Source of the DNA: Bacteroidota bacterium
GTDB lineage: Bacteria; Bacteroidota; Bacteroidia; Chitinophagales; Chitinophagaceae
DNA length: 64,000 nucleotides
Direction of reading: 5' to 3'
NCBI GenBank assembly: GCA_018267925.1
Contig: JAFDXO010000083.1
Location: 62,001-126,000, forward strand
Below the pieces are notes generated by a model that had not been told where the DNA came from, ran no database searches, and saw only the letters and a program-made list of their open reading frames with translations. The translations under genes and the position numbers were made by a program. The first letter of the stretch is position 1; the number at the start of each line of letters is the position of its first letter. Below are positions 45,295 to 53,593 of this stretch, one piece after another.

Positions 45295-46386
45295 TTAATT
45301 TATGGTAGAAATCCAATGTGATAATACGGCACGATGACGCTGAAAAGAGTCCTTAAAATCAGGTTGCAAAAATGAAAAATCCCGGGCAGTTGCAAGTTGT
45401 TTTTTAAGGTTTATATCATTCTGAGAAACGTGAAAAAACACACCTGTTCGATGTAGGTGTTTAGCTAAATATAACTGTTCTGTTTGACCGGGCGTAGGTA
45501 TAACAATAGCAGGCTTTTTTAAGGCAACCAAATCCATCAGGGTAGAATAACCACTTCGACAAATAACTAAGCTAGCTTCATTAAGAACGGGAAGTAATTC
45601 CGAATACGTTAATAGCTTTCTATACGTTATATGCTCTGGAATTTGAAAAGGAGTAGGGGCTGAGCTGCTTCCTTCCACAAAAACAATAGGTTGCTGAATT
45701 TGTAAAACCTCCTTCCAAAGTCGCTCAGACAAAATGGAACGCTGTGGTTCGGGACCCGAGAGCAAAACCAGCAAGTGCTTTTGAAAGAAGGATGCTTGTG
45801 GTTCAAATTGAGAAAGCAAGCCAATATAGGTAGTACAATTAGGCAGTGAAGCAGGATGAGCTAAATCACCGCTTAGATTGATTCCTGAAGGTTCATCCAC
45901 AACCCAACAGGAAGAAAAACGATTAATAAATCGGTAATGAAGTTTTTGCAATAGCGAATCTGAAAGCCTCCCCAACCCGGTTTTTATTTGTAATTGATGT
46001 GTGATCAAGACGGAAGGGATTTGTGCATGATGCAAACCATACCGATTGTCAGATAAGATACCATCAATGTGCCGTTCTAATACAATTTTTTTGAGCCATT
46101 GATGTTCATCTTTCACTTTTTGAATCAAAGCAGGCATTTGCTTCAGCAATGCAGGCAGAAGCATAGAAGGATGAGTAGCATAACGAACCTGGTAGCCATC
46201 AAGATGGATAGTTTCTATACCCCCAATGCTTTTCTTGATATAATCCTGTTGCCATTCATTTCCTGCAAATACAGGATGGCAGCCGCTTTCCATCAAAAAG
46301 CGAATAAGCGGAACACAACGTGTAGTGTGCCCTAAACCCCAATCAAGTGGTGCAACTAAAATGCGTTTTGGTTCGTTAGTACGCAG
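45295..46386 (-). CDS. MurG-like (family 28-type) glycosyltransferase with non-ATG start
   Basis: About 363 residues, GT-B fold. The N-terminal segment KRILVAPLDWGLGHTTRC contains the glycine-rich loop typical of GT28/MurG relatives. The C-terminal donor half has VLLSGPEPQRS, ICRSGYSTLMDLVALKKPAIVIPTPGQTEQ (quoted in part), matching the UDP-sugar site of MurG-like enzymes. The first ATG or TTG in frame lies inside the gene at about 46296, after the conserved loop, and an in-frame stop stands at 46393-46395, so translation must begin at CTG (46386), ATC or ATA. CTG is assumed. Substrate unknown; similar proteins are annotated as predicted glycosyltransferases of uncharacterised glycolipids. 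Confidence 0.8.
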   Translation of the reverse strand: MRTNEPKRILVAPLDWGLGHTTRCVPLIRFLMESGCHPVFAGNEWQQDYIKKSIGGIETIHLDGYQVRYATHPSMLLPALLKQMPALIQKVKDEHQWLKKIVLERHIDGILSDNRYGLHHAQIPSVLITHQLQIKTGLGRLSDSLLQKLHYRFINRFSSCWVVDEPSGINLSGDLAHPASLPNCTTYIGLLSQFEPQASFFQKHLLVLLSGPEPQRSILSERLWKEVLQIQQPIVFVEGSSSAPTPFQIPEHITYRKLLTYSELLPVLNEASLVICRSGYSTLMDLVALKKPAIVIPTPGQTEQLYLAKHLHRTGVFFHVSQNDINLKKQLATARDFSFLQPDFKDSFQRHRAVLSHWISTIN

Positions 46387-46401
46387 GATTATTTACTTTT
46401 A
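46372..46401 (+). promoter_or_regulatory. Possible promoter of the small lipoprotein gene
   Basis: TTC (46372-46374), 19-base spacer, TACTTTTA (46394-46401), one mismatch from TAnnTTTG, 23 bases before the ATG at 46425. It overlaps the 5' end of the divergent glycosyltransferase gene. Confidence 0.3.
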
Positions 46402-46409
46402 CGACTACG

Positions 46410-46417
46410 CAAATGTA
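46410..46417 (-). promoter_or_regulatory. Candidate -7 box for the MurG-like gene
   Basis: The minus strand reads TACATTTG, a full consensus match, 23 bases before the assumed CTG start. It supports initiation near 46386-46392 rather than at the internal codon 46296. Confidence 0.45.
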
Positions 46418-46424
46418 GAAGTTT

Positions 46425-46574
46425 ATGAAGGGTTCATTAGCATCCAGGATGTTGGGAATGTTTTTATTAGTAACAGTAGCCGTATTGATAGCGCAAAGTT
46501 GCAGTAGTGCAAAAGGGTGTGGATGTGGCAGCGATATCAATAAAGTATATCGTGCACCCAAAAAGTATAGATAA
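46425..46574 (+). CDS. Small lipoprotein, 49 residues
   Basis: ATG at 46425 opens a 49-residue frame: a hydrophobic signal (MLGMFLLVTVAVLIAQ) followed by a Cys in AQSCSSAKG as lipobox, then a tiny mature part GCGCGSDINKVYRAPKKYR. The GCGCG cluster and basic Tyr-rich end look conserved-protein-like rather than random, and similar Cys-rich mini-lipoproteins occur beside housekeeping genes in Bacteroidota as I recall. The non-ideal residue before Cys (Ser after Gln) is acceptable for the phylum. The next gene begins 10 bases later, so both are probably on one message. Function unknown; metal or thiol chemistry is a guess from the cysteines. Confidence 0.6.
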   Translation: MKGSLASRMLGMFLLVTVAVLIAQSCSSAKGCGCGSDINKVYRAPKKYR

Positions 46575-46584
46575 AGGAAAGATT

Positions 46585-46827
46585 ATGTGGCAAAAAAGCA
46601 ACAAAGTTTGGCTTGAATGGCAGGGAAATATCTTAACAGTAGATGTGTTTGAAGGTATTTTTTTAGCAGCATTTCTACAGCATGTAAAGCAGCAAAAGCT
46701 CCATACCAATCAGTTGGAAATTATAGACTTACAACGATACAAAATTATCACCAAACCCAAAATAGTATATCAGGCAATCCGAGAGCGAGCACAGGAGCCA
46801 TTCGTATTTATTTTTGGAAAAAACTAA
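46585..46827 (+). CDS. Hypothetical protein, 80 residues
   Basis: Starts at ATG 46585 (MWQKSNKVWLEWQGN), 10 bases after the small lipoprotein gene. It has mixed alpha/beta character, no signal peptide and no cysteines: LEWQGNILTVDVFEGIFLAAFL, then HTNQLEIIDLQRYKI and a strand-like end EPFVFIFGKN. The frame is open upstream to 46507, but this would overlap the lipoprotein gene in another frame. I do not recognise the family. Pairing with the lipoprotein suggests a shared role. Its end is 9 bases from the convergent rpiB stop. Confidence 0.6.
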   Translation: MWQKSNKVWLEWQGNILTVDVFEGIFLAAFLQHVKQQKLHTNQLEIIDLQRYKIITKPKIVYQAIRERAQEPFVFIFGKN

Positions 46828-46836
46828 TTCCGTTTC

Positions 46837-47292
46837 TTAACAGGTTGGTATTTTTTCTACCCTTCTTTCGTGTCTTCCGCCTTCGAAATCTGTACCGGCA
46901 AAAGCTTTTACCATTTTATTAGCCTCTTCTACGCTTACAAATCTTGCCGGAAGACACAGCACATTGGCATTATTGTGTTGACGAGCCAATTGGGCTAATT
47001 CTTCTGTCCAACATAAGGCGGCACGGATTTCTTGATGTTTATTTGCCGTTATGCAAACACCATTTCCACTGCCACAAATTAGAATACCCCAAGCAGCCTT
47101 CCCTTCGCTAACATCTGTTGCAACAGGATGTGCAAAATCAGGGTAATCTACACTTTCAATACTGTAAGTTCCTTTGTCAGCCACTTGCCAGCCTTGGCTT
47201 TCAAGTGTTTTTTTAATTTTTTCTTTATATTCGAAACCGGCATGATCTGCACCAATGGCAACCGGAAGAGAATGATTAAATGACTGCATCAT
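46837..47292 (-). CDS. rpiB: Ribose-5-phosphate isomerase B
   Basis: 151 residues (150 from the second ATG). It interconverts ribose-5-phosphate and ribulose-5-phosphate in the pentose phosphate pathway. The RpiB/LacAB pattern is complete: AIGADHAGFEYKEKI at the start, DYPDFAHPVA, the catalytic Cys loop LICGSGNGVCITANK, RAALCWTEELAQLARQHNNANVL, and the phosphate-binding basic tail GGRHERRVEKI. Length is normal. Its start is 3 bases from the tatC stop, so it is co-transcribed with tatC. Confidence 0.95.
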   Translation of the reverse strand: MMQSFNHSLPVAIGADHAGFEYKEKIKKTLESQGWQVADKGTYSIESVDYPDFAHPVATDVSEGKAAWGILICGSGNGVCITANKHQEIRAALCWTEELAQLARQHNNANVLCLPARFVSVEEANKMVKAFAGTDFEGGRHERRVEKIPTC

Positions 47293-47295
47293 TGC

Positions 47296-48147
47296 TTATT
47301 GATTTTGAAGTTCCTTACGTTTTCTTTCTTTAGCCGCCCTTTCCGAAATAATGATTCCCGCTTCATATAGAAGCACCAGCGGTATGGTAACTATCCAAAT
47401 TGAAAGCCAATCCGGTGGTGTAATGACGGCAGCGACTACTAATATAATGATAAAGGCATAACGTCTTTTATTTCGCATCAAGTTCGGAGAAAGCAATCCG
47501 ATTCGAGATAGAAAAAACACCAATACCGGTAGTTCAAACACTAAACCCATGCCTAATATTAAATCACTCATGGTATCATAGTAATTGGCTATGGTAATAA
47601 TATTTTTAAATTGAGGGCTTAATTGATAATTAGCAAAAAAGTTAATCGTAAAAGGAGCTATGACAAAATAAGCAAAAGCCACGCCCGTAAAGAAAAGTAG
47701 CGAACTCCAAAACACAATTCCACGGGCATATTTCAATTCCTTTTCGCTTAAAGCAGGACGAACAAAACGCCATAGTTCCCAAAAAACATAGGGAAAGGCA
47801 ACAATGAAGCCAATCATTAGAGAAGATGAGAAGCTCATCATAAACTGCCCACTCAATTCCGTGTTTTGAAACATGAGTTGCATATCGCCCAGACACAAGG
47901 CAGACACCCCCATGCTTTTGCCCAAATTGCACAACCATCCATAAGATACAAAATCGGCACGAGCAGGACCTAAAATAATCTTAGTAAATATCCACTCAAT
48001 ATTAAAGAATACGACCACGGCAGCAATAGCAATTACTCCAATGGCACGGATTAAATGCCACCTTAGTTCCTCAATATGGTCTGTGAAAGCCATTTCGCCC
48101 GTCGGGCTTCTCTTTCTTTTGCTCAAAAAACTATCGAGTAGGCTCAC
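47296..48147 (-). CDS. tatC: Sec-independent (twin-arginine) translocase subunit TatC
   Basis: 283-residue inner-membrane protein with six predicted membrane segments. It recognises the twin-arginine signal peptide of folded cargo. Family motifs are FTDHIEELRWHLIRA at the N-terminus, FVAFPYVFWELWRFVRPALSEKE in the middle (quoted in part), FELPVLVFFLSRIGLL, RRYAFIIILVVAAVITPPD. A large insert of about 40 residues after TM1 (LGPARADFVSYGW...LGDMQLMF) is usual for Bacteroidota TatC. The frame is open to TTG at 48168, but that codon is inside a perfect promoter box, so GTG at 48147 is chosen. tatA is not adjacent. Confidence 0.93.
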   Translation of the reverse strand: MSLLDSFLSKRKRSPTGEMAFTDHIEELRWHLIRAIGVIAIAAVVVFFNIEWIFTKIILGPARADFVSYGWLCNLGKSMGVSALCLGDMQLMFQNTELSGQFMMSFSSSLMIGFIVAFPYVFWELWRFVRPALSEKELKYARGIVFWSSLLFFTGVAFAYFVIAPFTINFFANYQLSPQFKNIITIANYYDTMSDLILGMGLVFELPVLVFFLSRIGLLSPNLMRNKRRYAFIIILVVAAVITPPDWLSIWIVTIPLVLLYEAGIIISERAAKERKRKELQNQ

Positions 48148-48165
48148 ACTAAAATTTTGCGGCGG

Positions 48166-48173
48166 CAAAGGTA
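48166..48173 (-). promoter_or_regulatory. Candidate -7 box for tatC-rpiB
   Basis: The minus strand reads TACCTTTG, a full match, 18 bases before the GTG at 48147. It overlaps the more upstream TTG codon and so decides the tatC start. Confidence 0.5.
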
Positions 48174-48311
48174 GTGCGAATTTCTATGTGCTAAATATTT
48201 TTAGCTTTTTGCTCATTTATCCGCAAACAACAAAAATAAACACCATTTAATCTACTTTAATGAGAATTGAAAACTTGACTAAAATCATGTGTATTCTTTA
48301 CATCTCTTACC

Positions 48312-48341
48312 TTGTTAATTACCTACATAGACTTACCTTTG
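48312..48341 (+). promoter_or_regulatory. Promoter of the nuo operon
   Basis: TTG (48312-48314), 19-base spacer, TACCTTTG (48334-48341): exact consensus for both elements at optimal spacing, 31 bases before the nuoA ATG. It is the best promoter match in the window. Confidence 0.75.
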
Positions 48342-48372
48342 TGTCGCTAAAAAAATACCTCGCGTAATTTTT

Positions 48373-48765
48373 ATGAATGCACTACTATTTCAAGCAGCAC
48401 ATGGCACACCCATAGACTATTTGCCTGTGTTTTTGCAGCTTGTGGTTGCTATCGGCTTTGTGATTTTCATGCTGGTAGTTACCCATTTATTGGGTCCTAA
48501 ACGGGCTACAGGCGACAAACTCATCAATTTTGAATCAGGCATTCCATCCGTTGGAAATGCCCGCCAGCCAATGGCTATCAAATATTTTTTGGTAGCTATT
48601 CTTTTCGTGTTGTTCGATGTGGAAGTCATTTTCTTTTATCCTTATGCTGTAAATTTTAGAGCATTAGGCACAGAAGGATTTTATGCTGTACTGATGTTTG
48701 TCGCTTTCTTTTTTTGCGGCTTTATCTATATCCTCAAAAAAGGAGCTTTGGAGTGGGAAGAATAG
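48373..48765 (+). CDS. nuoA: NADH-quinone oxidoreductase subunit A
   Basis: 130-residue membrane subunit at the junction of the peripheral and membrane arms of complex I. Three membrane segments are visible. The conserved loop after TM1 reads FESGIPSVGNARQPMAIKYFL (the usual YECG region with a Ser instead of Cys), followed by LVAILFVLFDVEVIFFYPYAV. It opens the nuo operon behind a strong promoter. A small stem-loop lies between it and nuoB. Confidence 0.95.
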   Translation: MNALLFQAAHGTPIDYLPVFLQLVVAIGFVIFMLVVTHLLGPKRATGDKLINFESGIPSVGNARQPMAIKYFLVAILFVLFDVEVIFFYPYAVNFRALGTEGFYAVLMFVAFFFCGFIYILKKGALEWEE

Positions 48766-48772
48766 CCGCTCG

Positions 48773-48792
48773 ATTCCTGCTTTTTCAGGAAT
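48773..48792 (+). other. Stem-loop between nuoA and nuoB
   Basis: ATTCCTG pairs with CAGGAAT around a 6-base loop CTTTTT. It has no T-run after the stem, so it is not a standard terminator; it may influence mRNA stability or partial termination. Confidence 0.5.
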
Positions 48793-48881
48793 AGAATTGA
48801 AATTAACTATCGTTGAAAACTGCTTTAAAAAAGTTTGATTTCAGAAAAAAAGAGAACGTTCAACACACAATATTTGCGATC

Positions 48882-49451
48882 ATGGGGAGACCGGTTCAAT
48901 ATAATACAAACGAAAAAGTAACCTTAGTAGATCTACCGGAAGGGTTTTCCGGAGAGGGTTTTCATGCCACATCCTTTGATAAAGTAATTGGTTTGGCACG
49001 TAAAAATTCATTGTGGCCTTTACCCTTTGCTACTTCTTGTTGTGGCATTGAGTTTATGGCTACTATGGCTTCAAATTATGACCTCGCTCGTTTTGGTTCC
49101 GAAAGAATGGGCTTTACACCGCGTCAATGCGATATGCTTTTGGTAGCCGGTACTATATCCAAAAAATTAGGACCTATTCTTAGGCAAGTTTATATCCAAA
49201 TGGCAGAACCACGCTGGGTTGTAGCTATTGGAGCTTGTGCCAGCAGCGGTGGTATTTTTGATTCCTATTCTGTTCTTCAAGGTATAGACCAAGTTATTCC
49301 GGTAGATGTATATGTGCCGGGTTGCCCGCCACGCCCCGAAGGAATTATTGATGGAGTCTTAAAACTACAAGAATTGGTCGGCAATGAAAGTTTACGCCGC
49401 CGAAACAGTGAAAAATATAAAGAACTGATGCAGAGCTACGGCATTCAATAA
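48882..49451 (+). CDS. nuoB: NADH-quinone oxidoreductase subunit B
   Basis: 189 residues from ATG 48882 (MGRPVQYNTNEK). It binds cluster N2, the last iron-sulfur centre before quinone; the ligands are the tandem Cys in ATSCCGIEF and the Cys in GACASSGGIF and VPGCPPRPEG. The frame is open to TTG at 48813, which would add 23 basic residues without similarity to other NuoB; the ATG gives the usual Bacteroidota N-terminus. nuoC follows after 36 bases. Confidence 0.94.
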   Translation: MGRPVQYNTNEKVTLVDLPEGFSGEGFHATSFDKVIGLARKNSLWPLPFATSCCGIEFMATMASNYDLARFGSERMGFTPRQCDMLLVAGTISKKLGPILRQVYIQMAEPRWVVAIGACASSGGIFDSYSVLQGIDQVIPVDVYVPGCPPRPEGIIDGVLKLQELVGNESLRRRNSEKYKELMQSYGIQ

Positions 49452-49487
49452 ATGCTCCAATACTGCTTCTAAGAAAAATATTACGAA

Positions 49488-49985
49488 GTGTTGAATCACG
49501 AACATATTATCCGACGGTTGACCGAAAAATTTGGCAGCAGCATTTCTTTTGAAGAACCTTATGGTTTTTTAACGGTAACAGCACCTGCGGCGGACAACTT
49601 AAAAGTTCTTCAGTTTCTTTATGACGATGAAGAATTGAAATTTCGATTTTTAACTGACCTTACAGGTGTACATTACCCTGACCGAATAGGCGAAGAGCTT
49701 TCAGTAGTGTATCATTTACACAACTTAGTGGATAATGTTCGGCTTCGGTTAAAAATTTATGTACCCTCAACACAACCCGATGTTTTCACGGCAACTCAAT
49801 TGTTTCCGGGAGCCAACTGGATGGAACGCGAAACGTATGATTTCTTCGGCTTCAACTTTATAGGTCATCCGGATTTAAGGCGTATTCTAAATGCTGATGA
49901 AATGGATTATTTCCCCATGCGGAAAGAATATACATTGGAAGACCCTCAGCGTACCGATAAAGACGACGAAATGTTTGGCAGATGA
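49488..49985 (+). CDS. nuoC: NADH-quinone oxidoreductase subunit C
   Basis: 165-residue peripheral-arm subunit (30-kDa type). The family signature ANWMERETYDFFGFNFIGHPDLRRIL (quoted in part) and the end EDPQRTDKDDEMFGR are clear. The start is GTG at 49488, with TTG right after it; no ATG is close. Separate from nuoD here, not fused as in E. coli. nuoD begins 22 bases later. Confidence 0.93.
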   Translation: MLNHEHIIRRLTEKFGSSISFEEPYGFLTVTAPAADNLKVLQFLYDDEELKFRFLTDLTGVHYPDRIGEELSVVYHLHNLVDNVRLRLKIYVPSTQPDVFTATQLFPGANWMERETYDFFGFNFIGHPDLRRILNADEMDYFPMRKEYTLEDPQRTDKDDEMFGR

Positions 49986-50007
49986 TTCTCTTAATTTTTA
50001 ATTCAAA

Positions 50008-51273
50008 ATGGCCGACAACAACATAAAAAGTATGCTTCCCGAAACTTCGGAAACGACAAACGGAAGACACCATATAAAGCTATCAGAAGATAGCCTTGCC
50101 AAGCAAACCACCACGCTCAACCTTGGACCCACCCATCCTGCTACACATGGTGTGTTTCAAAACATTTTGGAAGTGGATGGTGAGCGAATATTACGCACCG
50201 ATCCTACAATTGGCTATATCCATCGAGCATTTGAAAAAATTGCCGAACGTCGTCCTTATTACCAAGTAACACCACTTACCGATCGGCTCAACTATTGCTC
50301 GGCTGCTATTAATAATATTGGCTGGCATTTGACCGTAGAAAAATTAGTGGGTATCCAAACGCCTAAGCGAGTAGATTATCTTCGGGTAATCATCATGGAG
50401 CTTGCTCGTATTGCCGACCATTTGGTTTGCAATTCAGTAATTGGGGTAGATACTGGAGCCTTGACAGGCTTCACATACGTTTTCCAATACCGCGAAAAAA
50501 TCTATGACATTTGGGAAGAAGTTTGCGGCTCTCGTCTAACAACTAATATCGGTAGATTTGGTGGGTTTGAGCGCAATTTTAATCAAGCAGCTTGGGATAA
50601 GCTCGATGATTTTATGCGCACATTTCCTCGCGCTTTCGAAGAGTTTCAAATACTTCTCGATCGCAACCGAATCTTTATGGAGCGTTGCATGGGTGCCGGA
50701 CCTATAACCGCAGAAAAAGCACTATCATACAGTGTAACCGGTCCAAACTTGCGTGCAGCCGGTGTAGATTACGATGTGCGTGTTGCCAATCCATATAGCT
50801 CTTATGAAGATTTTGATTTCAAAATCCCCGTTGGTACAACCGGAGATGTGTATGATCGCTACATGGTTCGCAACACAGAAATTTGGGAGAGTTATAGCAT
50901 CATTCAGCAAGCTATTGAAAAAATAAAAGACCTCGATCCAAGTATATATCATGCCGATGTTCCCGAATTTTACCTTCCGGAAAAGAAGGATGTATATACG
51001 AAAATGGAATCGCTCATATACCATTTCAAAATAGTGATGGGCGAAACCAATATTTTACCAGGCGAAGTATATCATGCAGTAGAAGGCGGAAACGGAGAAT
51101 TAGGCTATTATTTGATTAGCGATGGCGGAAGAAGTCCTTACCGACTTCATTTCCGTCGCCCTTGTTTTATCTATTACCAAATTTACCCAGAAATTATTAA
51201 AGGCGGATTGCTTAGCGATGCCGTAGTAACATTAAGTAGCTTAAACGTAATAGCCGGCGAATTGGATGCTTAG
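50008..51273 (+). CDS. nuoD: NADH-quinone oxidoreductase subunit D
   Basis: 421-residue 49-kDa-type subunit that forms the quinone pocket with NuoB. Signature LNLGPTHPATHGVFQ near 40, the quinone-binding His in the same loop, IGYIHRAFEKIAE, IIMELARIADHL and the C-terminal LSSLNVIAGELDA. It has no catalytic [NiFe] cysteines, as expected for complex I. A stem-loop follows directly and the next gene is 182 bases away, much further than the earlier genes. Confidence 0.96.
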   Translation: MADNNIKSMLPETSETTNGRHHIKLSEDSLAKQTTTLNLGPTHPATHGVFQNILEVDGERILRTDPTIGYIHRAFEKIAERRPYYQVTPLTDRLNYCSAAINNIGWHLTVEKLVGIQTPKRVDYLRVIIMELARIADHLVCNSVIGVDTGALTGFTYVFQYREKIYDIWEEVCGSRLTTNIGRFGGFERNFNQAAWDKLDDFMRTFPRAFEEFQILLDRNRIFMERCMGAGPITAEKALSYSVTGPNLRAAGVDYDVRVANPYSSYEDFDFKIPVGTTGDVYDRYMVRNTEIWESYSIIQQAIEKIKDLDPSIYHADVPEFYLPEKKDVYTKMESLIYHFKIVMGETNILPGEVYHAVEGGNGELGYYLISDGGRSPYRLHFRRPCFIYYQIYPEIIKGGLLSDAVVTLSSLNVIAGELDA

Positions 51274-51278
51274 AAAAA

Positions 51279-51316
51279 GAAAGCACCCTTTTTTCGGTAG
51301 TAAAAAAGAGGCTTTC
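51279..51316 (+). other. Stem-loop after nuoD
   Basis: GAAAGC pairs with GCTTTC and CTTTTTT with AAAAAAG inside it, separated by a 3/2-base bulge and a 7-base loop. The stem starts 5 bases after the nuoD stop. No T-run follows, so it is more likely a processing or stabilising hairpin than a terminator. Confidence 0.55.
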
Positions 51317-51455
51317 GAAATTAATAAAGATTAACCCAAATGACAGAAAACATACAATATGATTCAACATTTGGGAGAATTATTTCTAAAAGAGTTTTAA
51401 GGGTATTATCTACTATCCTTCAAAGCTTGAAAAGAGAAACTACAAGATAACAACA

Positions 51456-51959
51456 ATGAGTATTTCATTCTCAGAAACAAAACTTAAAGAAGTAAATGGC
51501 ATCATAGCACGCTATCCTGATGGAAAGCAAAAAAGTGCTTTGATTCCCATACTTCATATAGCACAAGAAGAAAATGGCGGTTGGCTTGATATTCCCACAA
51601 TGGATTATGTAGCTAATCTGCTGAATATTCTACCTATTGAAGTGTATGAAGTGGCTACCTTTTACACCATGTTCAACATGAAACCGGTTGGAAAATATGT
51701 ATTTGAAGTGTGCCGAACCGGGCCTTGTATGCTAAACGGCAGTGATGACATCATTCAATACATTAAAGACAAACTGGGTATTGCAGAAGGAGAAACTACC
51801 CCCGATGGCTTATTTACCCTAAAACCCGCAGAATGTCTTGGTGCATGTGGCTACGCCCCCATGATGCAATTAGGAAAATTCTATAAAGAGCATTTAACAA
51901 AAGAAAAAGTAGATCAAATAATTGAAGAGTGTAGAAAAAATGCCGGTGTAAATAACTGA
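51456..51959 (+). CDS. nuoE: NADH-quinone oxidoreductase subunit E
   Basis: 167-residue 24-kDa-type subunit with a thioredoxin-like fold and one [2Fe-2S] cluster (N1a). The four ligands are the Cys pair in CRTGPCMLNG and the pair in AECLGACGYAP. The N-terminal helix bundle has ARYPDGKQKSALIPILHIAQEENGG (quoted in part) as in other NuoE. Normal length. Spacers of 182 bases before and 143 bases after set it apart from the compact parts of the operon. Confidence 0.95.
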   Translation: MSISFSETKLKEVNGIIARYPDGKQKSALIPILHIAQEENGGWLDIPTMDYVANLLNILPIEVYEVATFYTMFNMKPVGKYVFEVCRTGPCMLNGSDDIIQYIKDKLGIAEGETTPDGLFTLKPAECLGACGYAPMMQLGKFYKEHLTKEKVDQIIEECRKNAGVNN

Positions 51960-52102
51960 TCCGGTATGATAAAGGCAAAGCGCAAGTAAATATAAATTGA
52001 CGAGCAGCTTGTTTTAAAATGAAAAGATTTAATGCCGAAAAAAATAGCAAAACAATGCTAAAATAACACTTCGGAATTAGTGAGCATCATTGAATTCAGA
52101 AA

Positions 52103-53449
52103 ATGAAACTTTTATTAGAAAACGCACATATTGAAGGCATTCGCAACTACGATATATACCGTAAATACGGAGGCTATCGGGCTGTAGAAAAAGCACTGAA
52201 ACTTACTCCTGACGAGGTGGTAGAAGAAGTCAAAAAAAGTGGACTTCGAGGAAGAGGTGGTGCCGGATTTCCAACTGGAATGAAATGGAGTTTTTTGGCT
52301 AAGCCAGAAGGAGTACCTCGTCATTTGGTGTGCAATGCGGACGAGTCAGAGCCGGGCACCTTCAAAGACCGCTATTTGATGGAATTTTTGCCCCATCTTT
52401 TAATAGAAGGATTGATAGTGAGTAGCTATGCCTTAGGAAGTAATTTAACCTTTATTTATATCCGTGGAGAATATGCTTGGATAGTTGACATTTTAGAACA
52501 AGCTATTGCAGAAGCCAAAAGTAAGGGTTGGTTAGGAAAAAACATTCTTGGCACCGGCTTCGATTGCGAAATATTTGTTCAGCGAGGTGCTGGTGCCTAC
52601 ATCTGTGGTGAAGAAACAGCCCTCATAGAAAGCTTAGAAGGGAAAAGAGGAAATCCTCGTATAAAACCACCCTTCCCTGCGGTTCAAGGATTATGGATGC
52701 GACCAACCGTAGTAAATAACGTTGAAACCATAGCAGCCGTAGTTCCCATCATCAACCTATCGGGAGAAGAATATGCAAAAATCGGTGTAGGACGATCTAC
52801 CGGAACCAAATTAATATCTGCTTGTGGTAACATCAACAAACCGGGCATTTATGAAATCACCATGACCGAAAGCGTGGAAGAATTTATCTATTCAGATGAA
52901 TATTGTGGTGGAATACCTAAAGGAAAACGATTAAAAGCTTGTATTCCGGGTGGATCTTCCGTACCTATTGTTCCTGCGAACTTGCTGTTTAAAACTGCCA
53001 AAGGCGAAACACGTTACATGAACTATGAAAGCCTTTCTGACGGAGGATTTGCAACTGGCACGATGATGGGCTCAGGTGGGTTTATTGTGTTTGATGAAGA
53101 TCAGTGTATTGTTCGACATACTTGGACATTAGCTCGCTTTTATGCACATGAAAGTTGCGGACAATGCAGCCCTTGTCGTGAAGGAACCGGATGGATGTAT
53201 AGAATTCTGAAAAACCTGGAGCATGGAAAAGGTAAAATGAGTGATATAGATTTGCTTTGGGATGTGCAACGAAAAATTGAGGGAAATACCATTTGCCCAT
53301 TAGGTGATGCGGCAGCATGGCCAGTAGCCGCAGCAATTCGTCATTTCCGCGATGAGTTTGAATGGCACATAACCCATGCAGATGAAGCTCAAAAACGAAA
53401 CTTTGGTTTAGCACATTATGCCGACCCAAGACCCGTTTCAGCTTCATAA
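52103..53449 (+). CDS. nuoF: NADH-quinone oxidoreductase subunit F
   Basis: 448-residue 51-kDa-type subunit that binds NADH, FMN and cluster N3. NADH/FMN loop GLRGRGGAGFPTGMKW near 50-66; GAGAYICGEETALIESLEG; cluster N3 ligands in ESCGQCSPCREG and a further Cys in GNTICPLGDAA. Normal length and intact. A 144-base spacer with a hairpin separates it from nuoG. Confidence 0.96.
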   Translation: MKLLLENAHIEGIRNYDIYRKYGGYRAVEKALKLTPDEVVEEVKKSGLRGRGGAGFPTGMKWSFLAKPEGVPRHLVCNADESEPGTFKDRYLMEFLPHLLIEGLIVSSYALGSNLTFIYIRGEYAWIVDILEQAIAEAKSKGWLGKNILGTGFDCEIFVQRGAGAYICGEETALIESLEGKRGNPRIKPPFPAVQGLWMRPTVVNNVETIAAVVPIINLSGEEYAKIGVGRSTGTKLISACGNINKPGIYEITMTESVEEFIYSDEYCGGIPKGKRLKACIPGGSSVPIVPANLLFKTAKGETRYMNYESLSDGGFATGTMMGSGGFIVFDEDQCIVRHTWTLARFYAHESCGQCSPCREGTGWMYRILKNLEHGKGKMSDIDLLWDVQRKIEGNTICPLGDAAAWPVAAAIRHFRDEFEWHITHADEAQKRNFGLAHYADPRPVSAS

Positions 53450-53536
53450 AAATGAAGAATAAATTCTATCGAGCCTGAAAAAAGCAAAGGTGAAAACCGC
53501 TGTTGAAAAGCAAGTTTGATGTTGAAATAAAAGGGT

Positions 53537-53568
53537 GGCTGTTTTTTAATTGAACAACAAAAACTGCC
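53537..53568 (+). other. Stem-loop between nuoF and nuoG
   Basis: GGCTGTTTTT pairs with AAAAACTGCC with one mismatch, 12-base loop. No terminator-like T-run after it. It lies 25 bases before the nuoG ATG. Confidence 0.45.
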
Positions 53569-53593
53569 CAGTTGAGTAAAACGATTTAATAGT

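Noticed and set aside
48148..48168. TTG start for tatC at 48168
   Set aside because: The codon lies within a perfect -7 promoter box, so the transcript should begin downstream of it.
48259..48366. About 35-codon ORF upstream of nuoA
   Set aside because: It spans the consensus nuo promoter, so it is not expected to be transcribed as a coding unit.
48813..48881. TTG start for nuoB adding 23 residues
   Set aside because: The extension is basic and unlike other NuoB N-termini; ATG at 48882 gives the standard start.
51340..51450. 36-codon ORF between nuoD and nuoE, ending 5 bases before the nuoE ATG
   Set aside because: Basic, low-information translation, no signal or family resemblance; likely spacer sequence. 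Conservation would be needed to accept it.
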